Source: Selenomonadaceae bacterium
GTDB lineage: Bacteria > Bacillota > Negativicutes > Selenomonadales > Selenomonadaceae
DNA: 5,934 nucleotides
Reading direction: 5' to 3'
Assembly (NCBI GenBank): GCA_017453765.1
Contig: JAFTEG010000358.1
Span: 1 to 5,934, forward strand
Shown: piece after piece, positions 1 to 5,821 of the stretch
How positions within the stretch are numbered: position 1 is the first letter of the stretch
Layout of the letters: every line of letters begins with the position of its first letter
Position numbers and translations under genes: made by a program
Notes under the pieces: generated by a model
The model's database searches: none
What the model was told of the DNA's origin: nothing
The model's input: only the letters and a program-made list of their open reading frames with translations

Positions 1-569
1 CTCCAAAGTGCCGCGAAAAATACGCCGAGTCCCGTTGCGGGAATTGATACCGCCAAAATCTGAAGTACGGTGTAATGATAGCCTGACGCCGCCATAAAGC
101 CGACGATTGATACTATTGCGACTGATACCGGCGACGCGCATATACCCATTTGCGACGCGACTGAAGAAACCGCCATTGGTCTTTCCGGTCTGATATTCTG
201 TTTAATCGCGATATCGTAGATGATAGGGAACATTGTATAGACAACGTGACCCGTGCCGCAAAGTACCGTTAAAAACCACGTTGTAAGCGGAGCTAAAATT
301 GTTACGTGTTTAGGATTATTCCTCAAAAATTTCTCCGCATACTGCAACATAACCGTTAAGCCGCCGGAAGTTTGCAAAAACCCCGCGCAGGTGACGACCG
401 CCAAAATTGTAAGCATTACGTCTATCGGCGGTGAGCCGGGCTTGTAATGAAAGACAAATGTATAAATTACAAGTCCAATTCCGCTTATGACGGCAAGCCC
501 GATGCCGCCATGTCGCACGCCTACAATAAGGCATACCAGCAGTACGATAAAGCCTATAAACATTTCCAT
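1..569 (-). CDS. dcuB: Anaerobic C4-dicarboxylate transporter, DcuB type (N-terminal part, cut by window edge)
   Basis: This integral membrane antiporter of the DcuA/DcuB family exchanges fumarate, malate or aspartate for succinate across the cytoplasmic membrane during anaerobic growth. The visible 189 residues read as hydrophobic segments separated by family-typical stretches: [15 protein letters not shown] near residues 39-53, [16 protein letters not shown] near 65-80, [17 protein letters not shown] near 103-119, and IRPERPMA followed by [15 protein letters not shown] near 125-155. I compared these with remembered E. coli DcuA and DcuB sequences. [13 protein letters not shown] and the ERPMA region favour DcuB over DcuA. 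The start is ATG at 569, because GGAGGGGG at 585-578 lies 8 bases upstream; the ATG two codons later is too far from it. The family is usually about 430-450 residues, so more than half is missing on the left. It is transcribed divergently from the AAA+ unit. Identification to family is secure; the B subtype is likely. Confidence 0.93.
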   Translation of the reverse strand, partial: MEMFIGFIVLLVCLIVGVRHGGIGLAVISGIGLVIYTFVFHYKPGSPPIDVMLTILAVVTCAGFLQTSGGLTVMLQYAEKFLRNNPKHVTILAPLTTWFLTVLCGTGHVVYTMFPIIYDIAIKQNIRPERPMAVSSVASQMGICASPVSVAIVSIVGFMAASGYHYTVLQILAVSIPATGLGVFFAALW

Positions 570-710
570 AAACTATACCCCCTCCAAAAATAGTTTTGCG
601 TCAACTTTTTAACGCTATGCATTTGCTATTCTAGATTTTATCTGCATTTCCTTTTCAATTAACTTTAGCCGCGATAAAAAAATTTCGACAAAATATTTGT
701 ATCAAAACAC

Positions 711-737
711 TTTCGGTATTGCAAAACCGTTTCGGTT
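711..737. promoter_or_regulatory. Possible operator: TTTCGGT direct repeat and CGGT/ACCG inverted repeat over the -35 box
   Basis: TTTCGGTA at 711-718 and TTTCGGTT at 730-737 form a direct repeat with a 19-base period. Between them, CGGT (714-717) and ACCG (726-729) form a short inverted repeat that encloses the -35 hexamer of the plus-strand promoter. The arms are short, so this may be chance. The placement over a promoter is what a repressor site would look like. No regulator can be named from it. Confidence 0.3.
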
Positions 738-747
738 AAAGTAAAAT
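719..747 (+). promoter_or_regulatory. Sigma-70-type promoter for the small ORF and AAA+ gene
   Basis: TTGCAA at 719-724 (4 of 6 to TTGACA) is followed after exactly 17 bases by TAAAAT at 742-747 (5 of 6 to TATAAT). AT-rich DNA lies upstream. Transcription would start near 754, leaving a leader of about 35 bases before the small ORF start at 789, with its Shine-Dalgarno in the right place. This is the best-matched promoter in the left half of the window. Confidence 0.6.
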
Positions 748-788
748 TCATTTTCCACTTTCATTTTATTTCAAAGGGGGAATTTTTT

Positions 789-856
789 ATGTTCACTAAA
801 ATTTTTATGCTAAAAAAATTTTTACTATTGGAGTTAATGTACAGAAAAGTGAACAT
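789..856 (+). repeat. 9-bp perfect inverted repeat ATGTTCACT...AGTGAACAT
   Basis: ATGTTCACT at 789-797 is the exact reverse complement of AGTGAACAT at 848-856, with 50 bases between. The left arm contains the start codon of the small ORF. Inside the loop, AAATTTTT and AAAAAAATTT around 799-823 can form an AT-only inner hairpin. In RNA the pair could hide the start codon; in DNA it could be two operator half-sites. A chance match of 9 bases in such AT-rich DNA is not excluded. Confidence 0.45.
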
Positions 857-905
857 TGACTCTGATATCATAAGCTCAAGGTTGATAGACAACGTTCGTA
901 TTTGA
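789..905 (+). CDS. Probable small protein or leader peptide (38 aa) upstream of the AAA+ gene
   Basis: The ATG at 789 is preceded by AAAGGGGG (773-780) with an 8-base spacer, and the frame runs 38 codons to TGA at 903-905. The product starts with a lysine-flanked hydrophobic stretch (MFTKIFMLKKFLLLELM) and continues with a polar tail (YRKVNIDSDIISSRLIDNV). I recognise no family. The first half might be a short membrane-associating helix, but it is too short and charged to call a membrane segment or signal peptide. Its stop lies 16 bases before the ATG of the AAA+ gene, whose Shine-Dalgarno begins right after it, so translational coupling is possible. A 9-bp inverted repeat has its left arm on this start codon. 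The evidence is the ribosome-binding site, the position after a good promoter and the short spacing to the next gene; coding is not proven by homology. Confidence 0.5.
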   Translation: MFTKIFMLKKFLLLELMYRKVNIDSDIISSRLIDNVRI

Positions 906-921
906 AAGGGCGGGTGCAAAA

Positions 922-2994
922 ATGTTTTATTGCAAATTTCAACTGAATTATGAGTGCGATGACGATTCAATTTTTTCGGCGGATCTTGCCGCCGCCGGTA
1001 CGAAAAGGGAATGGCGTTACCAAGTTGCGGAATTTGCGTCCGAACTTTGCGACGAAAATTTGGGCAGCAAGGTGACAATGATTGTTTACCGCGCCAAGCC
1101 GAATGTATTTTTAATGCTGGCGGCGTCCGACGACATTCAGCCGTTTACCCCTGCGAAGGCACAAAAGCGCATTGAAAAATACCTTGCCGACCAAATGGCG
1201 CAGGGCGAATATTTAATGGAGAATATAAAAATTTCTAAGTTTGAAGAGATTACAACGACGCAGTTCAGCAAAATTTGTGAACAGGCTAACCGCGCAGATT
1301 TTATTAACGAATGGTACCGCATTGCCGACAGCACCGGCATTAACTGCCTGAATAACGATAACTTCAAATTAACCGAGTCGATTTTCAGCGACAGAAAATT
1401 TACTCACGAATCCGCCAAGAGAAAAGCCGCCAAACTTCTTGCCGACGCGACTTTCTTTGAAGAGTTGGAAAGAATTTATTCCGGTCAAAATGCCAAGCGT
1501 TTCTACGGTCAACCGGTTCATTACAAAATTGTAGCCGGTAACAGCAAATCGGCTCAATCCCTTGCAACACTGCTTGCTGAGGCGCTTTACGCAAATAAGA
1601 GATTGACTAACCGCCGCATAAACTTTTTCACCAACATCACGGAGAATTGCTACTTCGAGGAAGATTTTGAAGGGCTTATAAAAAATGCGGCAGGCGGCGT
1701 CGTAGTGATAGAGTTAAGCGGCGAGCGCGTACGCTCCGGACAATTCGCCTACGCCTATGAAGAAGTTGTGGACTTCATTGCGGAAAATGTTCGCCGTAAT
1801 TGCCGCAACACCTTATTTATCTTCGTGGAGATTGTAAAAAAGCCGGGCTTTTCGCCGCAACTTATCGCCAAACTTCAAGACGATTTACACTTAATCGAAT
1901 TGCAGGAAGGCGCCGGAAACCGCGACGAGGCCTTTGTCTACCTTAAAAATCTCATGGACGGTTCAGACCTGCAGGACGTTTACACCGACGCGGAATTAAT
2001 GGAGGCAATGGGCGACAAACTCACCTTCCGCGCGTCCGACATTTACCAAGTGCAGGAAAAACTTTACAGCAACGCGCTGAAAGATAAAAGTTATCCCGCC
2101 TACCGCGAAGTCGACAGAATATCTGTTAAGACGGATGCAAGAGACGGCGACGCGTACAAGGAATTGCAAAGTTTAATCGGCTTGACCGAGCAAAAAGATT
2201 TAATCGAACAGATTTTGGCGGCGCACCGCGTACAGAAAATGCGTGTTGACTGCGGGCTTGACAGAGAAAAGGCGTCACTGCATATGTCCTTCACCGGCAA
2301 CCCGGGCAGTGCCAAAACTACCGTGTCACGTCTCATTGCGGCGATACTTAGCAAAGAAGGCGTTTTGAAATCGGGACGCTTTATAGAATGCGGACGCGCA
2401 GATTTGGTAGCGAAATATGTAGGTTGGACGGCTAAGGCAGTGCGTGAAAAGTTTAATGAGGCGCGCGGCGGCGTACTGTTCATTGATGAGGCTTACGCAC
2501 TTTCCGACGGCGAACACGCTACCTTCGGCGATGAAGCGATACATACCATTGTACAGGAAATGGAAAATCACCGCGACGACGTTATTGTTATCTTCGCCGG
2601 TTATCCCGAAAAGATGAAAGAATTTCTTGACCGCAACGAAGGTTTACGCAGCCGCATTGCCTTCCACATAAATTTCCCCGACTACAACGCCGATGAGCTT
2701 GTTGAAATTTTACAGCTTATGGCGAAGAAAAGAAGTTACACGCTTGACGCAGATGTTATTCAGCACTGCAGGAAAATTTTCAAACGTGCCGCGAAGAAAA
2801 AAGATTTCGGCAACGGCAGATTTGTACGTAACCTTCTTGAACAGGCGGCGTTGAAACAGGCGCGCAGAATTATTCGCGAACACCAAAACGGCGAAGTCAC
2901 TAAAGAAGAGTTGGTTCACTTCATTGTTGAAGATTTTGAAGTAAACGTCGATAAAACTTACAAGGAAGAAAAACTTCTCGGCTTTCGTTCCTAA
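922..2994 (+). CDS. CbbX/SpoVK-type AAA+ ATPase with an N-terminal extension and a probable degenerate second AAA domain
   Basis: This is a cytoplasmic AAA+ ATPase of 690 residues. The C-terminal domain (about 415-650) carries the full CbxX/CfqX (CbbX, SpoVK) signature: Walker A GNPGSAKTT at 459-467, pore-loop-like KYVGWT at 498-503, Walker B VLFIDEA at 518-524 (D522, E523), sensor-1 region VIVIFAGYPEKM near 554-565, arginine-finger segment GLRSR at 574-578, and sensor-2 GNGRFVRN at 630-637. Walker A has SAK where most relatives have TGK. Family members use ATP hydrolysis to remodel protein partners; the client here is unknown. Residues about 196-385 look like another AAA module without catalytic residues: VHYKIVAGNSKSAQSLATLL in place of Walker A, GGVVVIEL in place of Walker B, NTLFIFVEI as a sensor-1 strand, and TFRASDIYQ as a sensor-2-like helix. 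Residues 1-190 are unrecognised and charged. The ATG at 922 follows AAAGGGCGGG at a rather long spacing; an in-frame stop at 886 excludes a much longer start. It is probably co-transcribed with the small ORF. I would not call it spoVK or cbbX, since nothing shows sporulation or Rubisco nearby. Confidence 0.93.
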   Translation: MFYCKFQLNYECDDDSIFSADLAAAGTKREWRYQVAEFASELCDENLGSKVTMIVYRAKPNVFLMLAASDDIQPFTPAKAQKRIEKYLADQMAQGEYLMENIKISKFEEITTTQFSKICEQANRADFINEWYRIADSTGINCLNNDNFKLTESIFSDRKFTHESAKRKAAKLLADATFFEELERIYSGQNAKRFYGQPVHYKIVAGNSKSAQSLATLLAEALYANKRLTNRRINFFTNITENCYFEEDFEGLIKNAAGGVVVIELSGERVRSGQFAYAYEEVVDFIAENVRRNCRNTLFIFVEIVKKPGFSPQLIAKLQDDLHLIELQEGAGNRDEAFVYLKNLMDGSDLQDVYTDAELMEAMGDKLTFRASDIYQVQEKLYSNALKDKSYPAYREVDRISVKTDARDGDAYKELQSLIGLTEQKDLIEQILAAHRVQKMRVDCGLDREKASLHMSFTGNPGSAKTTVSRLIAAILSKEGVLKSGRFIECGRADLVAKYVGWTAKAVREKFNEARGGVLFIDEAYALSDGEHATFGDEAIHTIVQEMENHRDDVIVIFAGYPEKMKEFLDRNEGLRSRIAFHINFPDYNADELVEILQLMAKKRSYTLDADVIQHCRKIFKRAAKKKDFGNGRFVRNLLEQAALKQARRIIREHQNGEVTKEELVHFIVEDFEVNVDKTYKEEKLLGFRS

Positions 2995-3045
2995 TTCTTT
3001 CTGAAAATAGTTACCACTCTTACCAGTCACTGAAAAAAATTTTTA

Positions 3046-3075
3046 CCGTCTGAATTTTATCGGACGGTTTTTTTT
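3046..3075 (+). terminator. Intrinsic terminator after the AAA+ gene
   Basis: CCGTCTG (3046-3052) pairs with CGGACGG (3061-3067) through seven pairs, including one G-T wobble, around an 8-base AT loop. Eight T residues follow directly (3068-3075). It lies 52 bases after the AAA+ stop codon. It separates the AAA+ unit from the next gene, which has its own -10 box downstream. Confidence 0.85.
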
Positions 3076-3104
3076 ACGTGCAAAAAATTTTACGTTGGAA
3101 ATTT

Positions 3105-3110
3105 TATAAT
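3105..3110 (+). promoter_or_regulatory. Probable -10 box for the nuclease-like gene
   Basis: A perfect TATAAT lies at 3105-3110, just after the terminator. The -35 position at optimal spacing is only an A run (3082-3087), so the promoter is weakly defined on that side. A start of transcription near 3117 would leave a very short leader that still holds the Shine-Dalgarno AAGGTGA (3119-3125). This fits ATG 3131 as the start and does not fit GTG 3122. Confidence 0.45.
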
Positions 3111-3130
3111 CTGCGCGGAAGGTGATTAAA

Positions 3131-4303
3131 ATGCTGGCTGAACTCTGCGGCAAATTGGAAAATCATATGGAGGACGAATTAACCGGCAACGTCTTCGGCA
3201 CTCTGCGCTATGCGGCGTTTGAAAAAATTCTCAAGCCGATTTTAAAAAGTTGCGTACGTCCTCAAAATCTTGCCGCCGTCATTGACAAAGTTCACTGCGA
3301 ATTTTTTGGCGACAAAATTATTTTTTGGCAGAAAACCAAACTCGGCGAACCGGATTTACTTTTGAGTTTCGACGAAGTGATTATCTGCATTGAAGTCAAA
3401 TATTCAAGCGGACTTTCCGGCGACAATCAGCTTGAACGCGAAGCCGAAATTATTTCACGTAAAGCGGAAGGGCGTGAAAAAATTTTGTTACTGTTGGCGA
3501 AAGAAAGCGCTTGTCTTGACATTGTGACTGATTCCTACCGCAAAAAAATTTTTGACAAGTGGGGAGTTCAACTCGGCTACATTGCGTGGGAAGATTTTTT
3601 GGACGCGCTGAAAACTTTGCAAACTGCCGCGACGCTGAATCCCTACGAAAATATTATTGTCGACGACCTTATTAAACTTTTGACGCTGAAAGGTTTTGCG
3701 CCGTTTCGCAGTTTTGATATCGCCGCCGAAAATATTTTTGCCGACAAGTACTTTGAATTTGGAAAGGAAATTTCAATGAGTGACACCGACATTAACATTA
3801 AAAACGCCGCCGCCGTGATTCGCAGGACGCATGAAAACGTTGATAAATTTTTGACGCAGTGCAAAAATCTTGCGAAGTCTACCGGCAGTAACTACGAACT
3901 TTTGACGGAAAAATTTCTGCGTTGGAGCAGTGACGTTTATCCCGCCGCATGGATGACCGACGGTTTTATACTTCTTTTCAAGCGCAATGATAACGTGACT
4001 AATACGGTTTACGGCATTGAAGTGGATATTTTGTCAGCTTGCGTCGTGGTGATAAAGTACACTTACAATGAAACCTTTGACTACTCTGCGCGAATCAGTC
4101 CCGCCGATTTCGGAAATTACGATGAACCTTTGTGGAAATTTGAAAATAATACGGCAGATGAATATACATTTATTAAAGTGCCGTCCGATAACAAATACAA
4201 TTTGAACGGCGTCATATTTACCGAAATTCCCTTGTCCGAAATTACCGCCGATAACGTCGAGGAAAAAATTTTCGGCAACTTTGAAAAACTTGCGACGCTT
4301 TAA
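3131..4303 (+). CDS. PD-(D/E)XK nuclease-fold protein with an unknown C-terminal domain
   Basis: Counted from ATG 3131 the protein has 390 residues. The N-terminal part shows the PD-(D/E)XK pattern: a helix with glutamates and ELTGNVFGTLRY near 16-27, EPDLLLSF at 73-80 (P74-D75), then IEVKY at 87-91 (E88, K90), and NQLERE from 99 with Q100 where such proteins often have a helix glutamine. All catalytic positions are present, so metal-dependent DNA or RNA cleavage is plausible, though the substrate cannot be told. YIAWEDFLDAL near 150-160 and DDLIKLLTLKGF near 178-189 complete that domain. From about residue 216 a different, unrecognised domain follows, with KFLRWSSDVYPAAW near 261-274 and GFILLF. 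An ATG with its own strong ribosome-binding site lies at that junction. The start is ATG 3131 because AAGGTGA (3119-3125) overlaps the alternative GTG 3122, which would have no spacer. The gene stands alone between two terminators. Similar orphan nucleases occur in defence or restriction settings, but no methylase or other partner is visible. Confidence 0.8.
   Translation: MLAELCGKLENHMEDELTGNVFGTLRYAAFEKILKPILKSCVRPQNLAAVIDKVHCEFFGDKIIFWQKTKLGEPDLLLSFDEVIICIEVKYSSGLSGDNQLEREAEIISRKAEGREKILLLLAKESACLDIVTDSYRKKIFDKWGVQLGYIAWEDFLDALKTLQTAATLNPYENIIVDDLIKLLTLKGFAPFRSFDIAAENIFADKYFEFGKEISMSDTDINIKNAAAVIRRTHENVDKFLTQCKNLAKSTGSNYELLTEKFLRWSSDVYPAAWMTDGFILLFKRNDNVTNTVYGIEVDILSACVVVIKYTYNETFDYSARISPADFGNYDEPLWKFENNTADEYTFIKVPSDNKYNLNGVIFTEIPLSEITADNVEEKIFGNFEKLATL
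3763..4303 (+). promoter_or_regulatory. Internal ribosome-binding site and in-frame start for a possible 175-residue C-terminal product
   Basis: AAAGGA at 3763-3768 is followed after 7 bases by ATG at 3776-3778, in frame with the nuclease-like gene and at codon 216 counted from ATG 3131. Translation from here would give a 175-residue protein starting MSDTDINIKN and ending at the shared stop. The site lies where the nuclease-like domain ends and the unknown domain begins. This could mark an alternative product or the trace of two once separate genes. A-rich sequence with GGA is common in such DNA, so chance is possible. The span given covers the site and the putative short product. Confidence 0.4.
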
Positions 4304-4332
4304 AATTTTCACCGACGCTTTAAAAATTCTCC
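4293..4332 (+). repeat. Imperfect 20-bp tandem duplication across a stop codon
   Basis: CGACGCTTTAAAA occurs at 4293-4305 and again at 4313-4325, a period of 20 bases; the rest of the units is partly alike. The first copy holds the last codons and TAA stop of the nuclease-like gene. It looks like a local duplication with no coding role, as the period is not a multiple of three. Confidence 0.55.
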
Positions 4333-4351
4333 GCGCAGAGTGCAAAAGAAT

Positions 4352-4380
4352 AACCGTCCGACTAAAGTCAGGCGGTTTTT
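4352..4380 (+). terminator. Intrinsic terminator after the nuclease-like gene
   Basis: AACCGTCCGACT (4352-4363) pairs with AGTCAGGCGGTT (4366-4377) with one wobble and one mismatch, so the loop is small, about TAAA or larger. A T run follows (4376-4380). The outer stem resembles the terminator at 3046-3075. The T tail is on the plus strand only, so it serves mainly the nuclease-like gene. Confidence 0.8.
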
Positions 4381-4421
4381 ATTATGTATAAAATAATTGC
4401 TACAGAATCAAAAAACCTAAA

Positions 4422-4451
4422 AATATTTTAATCTCAAAAATCTAAAATATT
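4422..4451 (-). terminator. AT-only hairpin directly after murA, possible weak terminator
   Basis: Read on the minus strand, AATATTTTA (4451-4443) and TAAAATATT (4430-4422) form a perfect 9-bp inverted repeat around a 12-base loop, starting one base past the murA TAG. T-rich sequence follows (TTTT, then TTTTTT at about 4415-4410). A stem made only of A-T pairs is weak for intrinsic termination, so it may work poorly or serve only to protect the 3' end. Confidence 0.4.
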
Positions 4452-5717
4452 CTAATCGTCGACGCGCTTAATGTCAGCGCCGAGATTAACAAGTTTTTCT
4501 ACCAAGTTATCATAGCCGCGATCTATATGGTGAATGTAGCCGACTTGCGTTTCACCTTCCGCAACGAGACCGGCTAAAACTATCGCGGCGCCCGCACGTA
4601 AATCTGTGGCTTTAACTTGACAACCGGTCAATTTCTCTTGTCCCTCAATAATTGACGTGCGACCGTCAATTTTAATTTTCGCACCCATGCGCCTAAGCTC
4701 ATCGACATGCATAAAACGATTTTCAAAAACCGTTTCAGTGACGACGCTTGTCCCGATTGAAATAGTCTGCATTGCCATAAACTGCGCCTGCATATCGGTG
4801 GGAAAACCGGGATAAGGCAATGTCTTTATGTCGACGCAACGCGGACGCGAATTGCAAATAACTCTTATGCCTTCGACGTCCTCAATGACTTCTACGCCCG
4901 CCTCTTTCAACTTCGCGATAACCGGCTTAAGATGTTCGCTTATCGCGTTGGCAATGTAAACGTCACCGCGCGTCATTGCGGCGGCTATCATGTAAGTTCC
5001 CGCCTCAATTCTGTCGGGAATAATCGTGTAGTCATGCGCAATTAATTTCGGCGCACCTTCAACCTTTATGACATTTGTACCGGCACCGCGAATGTTGGCG
5101 CCCATAATGTTAAGGTAGTTGGCAAGGTCGACAATCTCCGGCTCCTGCGCGGGATTTTCAATAATTGTTTGCCCTTCCGCCATAGACGCCGCCATTAAAA
5201 TATTTTCAGTAGCACCGACGGAAGGAAAGTCAAGATAAATTCTTGCACCTTTCAAGCCGCCCGGTGCAACAGCCGTAATGTCGCCGTGACCGATTGAAAT
5301 TTGTGCGCCGAGTGCTTCAAAACCTTTCAAGTGTAAATCAATGGGACGCGTACCGATTGCACAACCGCCGGGCAGTGAAATTTTCGCCTCACCCAGCCGT
5401 GCTAAAAGAGGTCCCATTATCAAAAATGACGCGCGCATTTTTCGTACCAAGTCATAAGGCGCCGTGACATTTTTTATATTTGATGCGTCAACAAAAAGTT
5501 TATGATGTTCCTTGTCATGCTGAACGTGTACGCCCAATGTACGCAACACGTCGCTGATAGTTTTAACATCTTCAAGTCCCGGCACTTCGTCAAGGCATGT
5601 GGCTTTGTCCTGTCCGAGAAGAGTAGCCGCGATTATAGGCAGTACGGCATTTTTGGCGCCGCTTATTTTTACTGTTCCGCTCAATCTGTTTCCGCCGTTT
5701 ATAATAAGTCTTTCCAA
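4452..5717 (-). CDS. murA: UDP-N-acetylglucosamine 1-carboxyvinyltransferase (MurA)
   Basis: MurA is a cytoplasmic enzyme that transfers enolpyruvate from phosphoenolpyruvate to UDP-N-acetylglucosamine, the first committed step of peptidoglycan synthesis and the fosfomycin target. The 421 residues match the usual family length and the whole sequence fits. Key residues are visible: K22-N23 in ISGAKNA, R95 in VRKMRASFL, the catalytic cysteine C119 in [14 protein letters not shown] with R124, D308 in PTDMQAQ, and R400 in HIDRGYDN. Because C119 is a cysteine and not an aspartate, the enzyme should be fosfomycin-sensitive by known MurA chemistry; this is inference. The start is TTG at 5717-5715: AAAGGAG (5733-5727) lies 9 bases upstream, the N-terminus [16 protein letters not shown] aligns with the family start, and no ATG or GTG is better placed. 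It converges on the nuclease-like gene. An upstream gene ends 99 bases before it on the same strand, so co-transcription is likely. I cannot tell which of the two MurA paralogues found in many Bacillota this is. Confidence 0.97.
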   Translation of the reverse strand: MERLIINGGNRLSGTVKISGAKNAVLPIIAATLLGQDKATCLDEVPGLEDVKTISDVLRTLGVHVQHDKEHHKLFVDASNIKNVTAPYDLVRKMRASFLIMGPLLARLGEAKISLPGGCAIGTRPIDLHLKGFEALGAQISIGHGDITAVAPGGLKGARIYLDFPSVGATENILMAASMAEGQTIIENPAQEPEIVDLANYLNIMGANIRGAGTNVIKVEGAPKLIAHDYTIIPDRIEAGTYMIAAAMTRGDVYIANAISEHLKPVIAKLKEAGVEVIEDVEGIRVICNSRPRCVDIKTLPYPGFPTDMQAQFMAMQTISIGTSVVTETVFENRFMHVDELRRMGAKIKIDGRTSIIEGQEKLTGCQVKATDLRAGAAIVLAGLVAEGETQVGYIHHIDRGYDNLVEKLVNLGADIKRVDD

Positions 5718-5726
5718 ACTGTTAAA

Positions 5727-5733
5727 CTCCTTT
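5727..5733 (-). promoter_or_regulatory. Shine-Dalgarno AAAGGAG that fixes the murA TTG start
   Basis: Reading on the minus strand, AAAGGAG is followed by 9 bases and then TTG. The strength of this site and the lack of a nearby in-frame ATG make the rare TTG start convincing. Confidence 0.85.
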
Positions 5734-5738
5734 CGATG

Positions 5739-5780
5739 TTAGGGTTTAGGGGCTAGGATTTAGGGGTTAGGTTTTAGATT
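5739..5780 (+). repeat. Degenerate heptamer array, six units of TTAGGGG type
   Basis: Six consecutive 7-base units can be read: TTAGGGT, TTAGGGG, CTAGGAT, TTAGGGG, TTAGGTT and TTAGATT (5739-5780), decaying towards the right. They lie between the murA ribosome-binding site and the opposite-strand array at 5794-5821. On the murA transcript this side is C-rich (CCCTAA type). Heptamer families of this kind are known as short tandemly repeated repetitive sequences, best described in cyanobacteria; using the name here is by analogy. Confidence 0.8.
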
Positions 5781-5793
5781 TTAAAAAACTCTT

Positions 5794-5821
5794 CCCTCTT
5801 CCCTAATCCCTCTTCCCTAAT
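5794..5821 (-). repeat. Two perfect 14-bp repeats built from heptamers, opposite in strand to the neighbouring array
   Basis: The plus-strand unit CCCTCTTCCCTAAT occurs at 5794-5807 and 5808-5821 without a mismatch, with a partial unit just before (from about 5788). On the minus strand this reads as alternating AGAGGGA and TTAGGGA heptamers with four GGG tracts separated by four bases each, a pattern that can form a G-quadruplex. The second copy covers the TAG stop (5819-5817) of the upstream gene. Confidence 0.85.

Larger units (their letters stand above)
570..788. other. Divergent intergenic regulatory region between dcuB and the small ORF/AAA+ unit
   Basis: AT-rich non-coding DNA lies between two divergent start sites. 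It carries the plus-strand promoter at 719-747. At 688-700 there is a small palindrome, ACAAA-ATA-TTTGT, that could be a regulator site in either direction. For dcuB on the minus strand I see only poor promoter candidates: TAGAAT at 633-628 has a TTGAAA at 658-653, but the spacing is 19 bases. No recognisable FNR consensus (TTGAT-N4-ATCAA) was found, although this would be expected for some dcuB genes. I see no further gene here. Confidence 0.5.

Noticed and set aside
628..658. dcuB promoter on the minus strand (TTGAAA / TAGAAT)
   Set aside because: The spacer is 19 bases, and the alternative TAAAAT (640-635) is only 12 bases from the same -35. Neither is good enough to list as a feature.
2100..2483. 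127-codon open frame on the minus strand inside the AAA+ gene
   Set aside because: It is antisense to the conserved Walker A and B coding region, has no ribosome-binding site that I can see, and the plus strand is clearly the coding one.
922..4303. AAA+ gene plus nuclease-like gene as a two-gene antiphage system
   Set aside because: A good intrinsic terminator (3046-3075) and a separate -10 box lie between them, and the AAA+ type is CbbX/SpoVK-like, not one I know as a nuclease partner. Kept only as a weak possibility.
4034..4345. 103-codon minus-strand open frame overlapping the end of the nuclease-like gene
   Set aside because: It is a shadow of the plus-strand gene and runs into the tandem duplication; its sequence has no family-like features.
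5739..5821. CRISPR array or transposon end
   Set aside because: The repeats are contiguous heptamers without unique spacers, and there is no transposase or target-site duplication visible.
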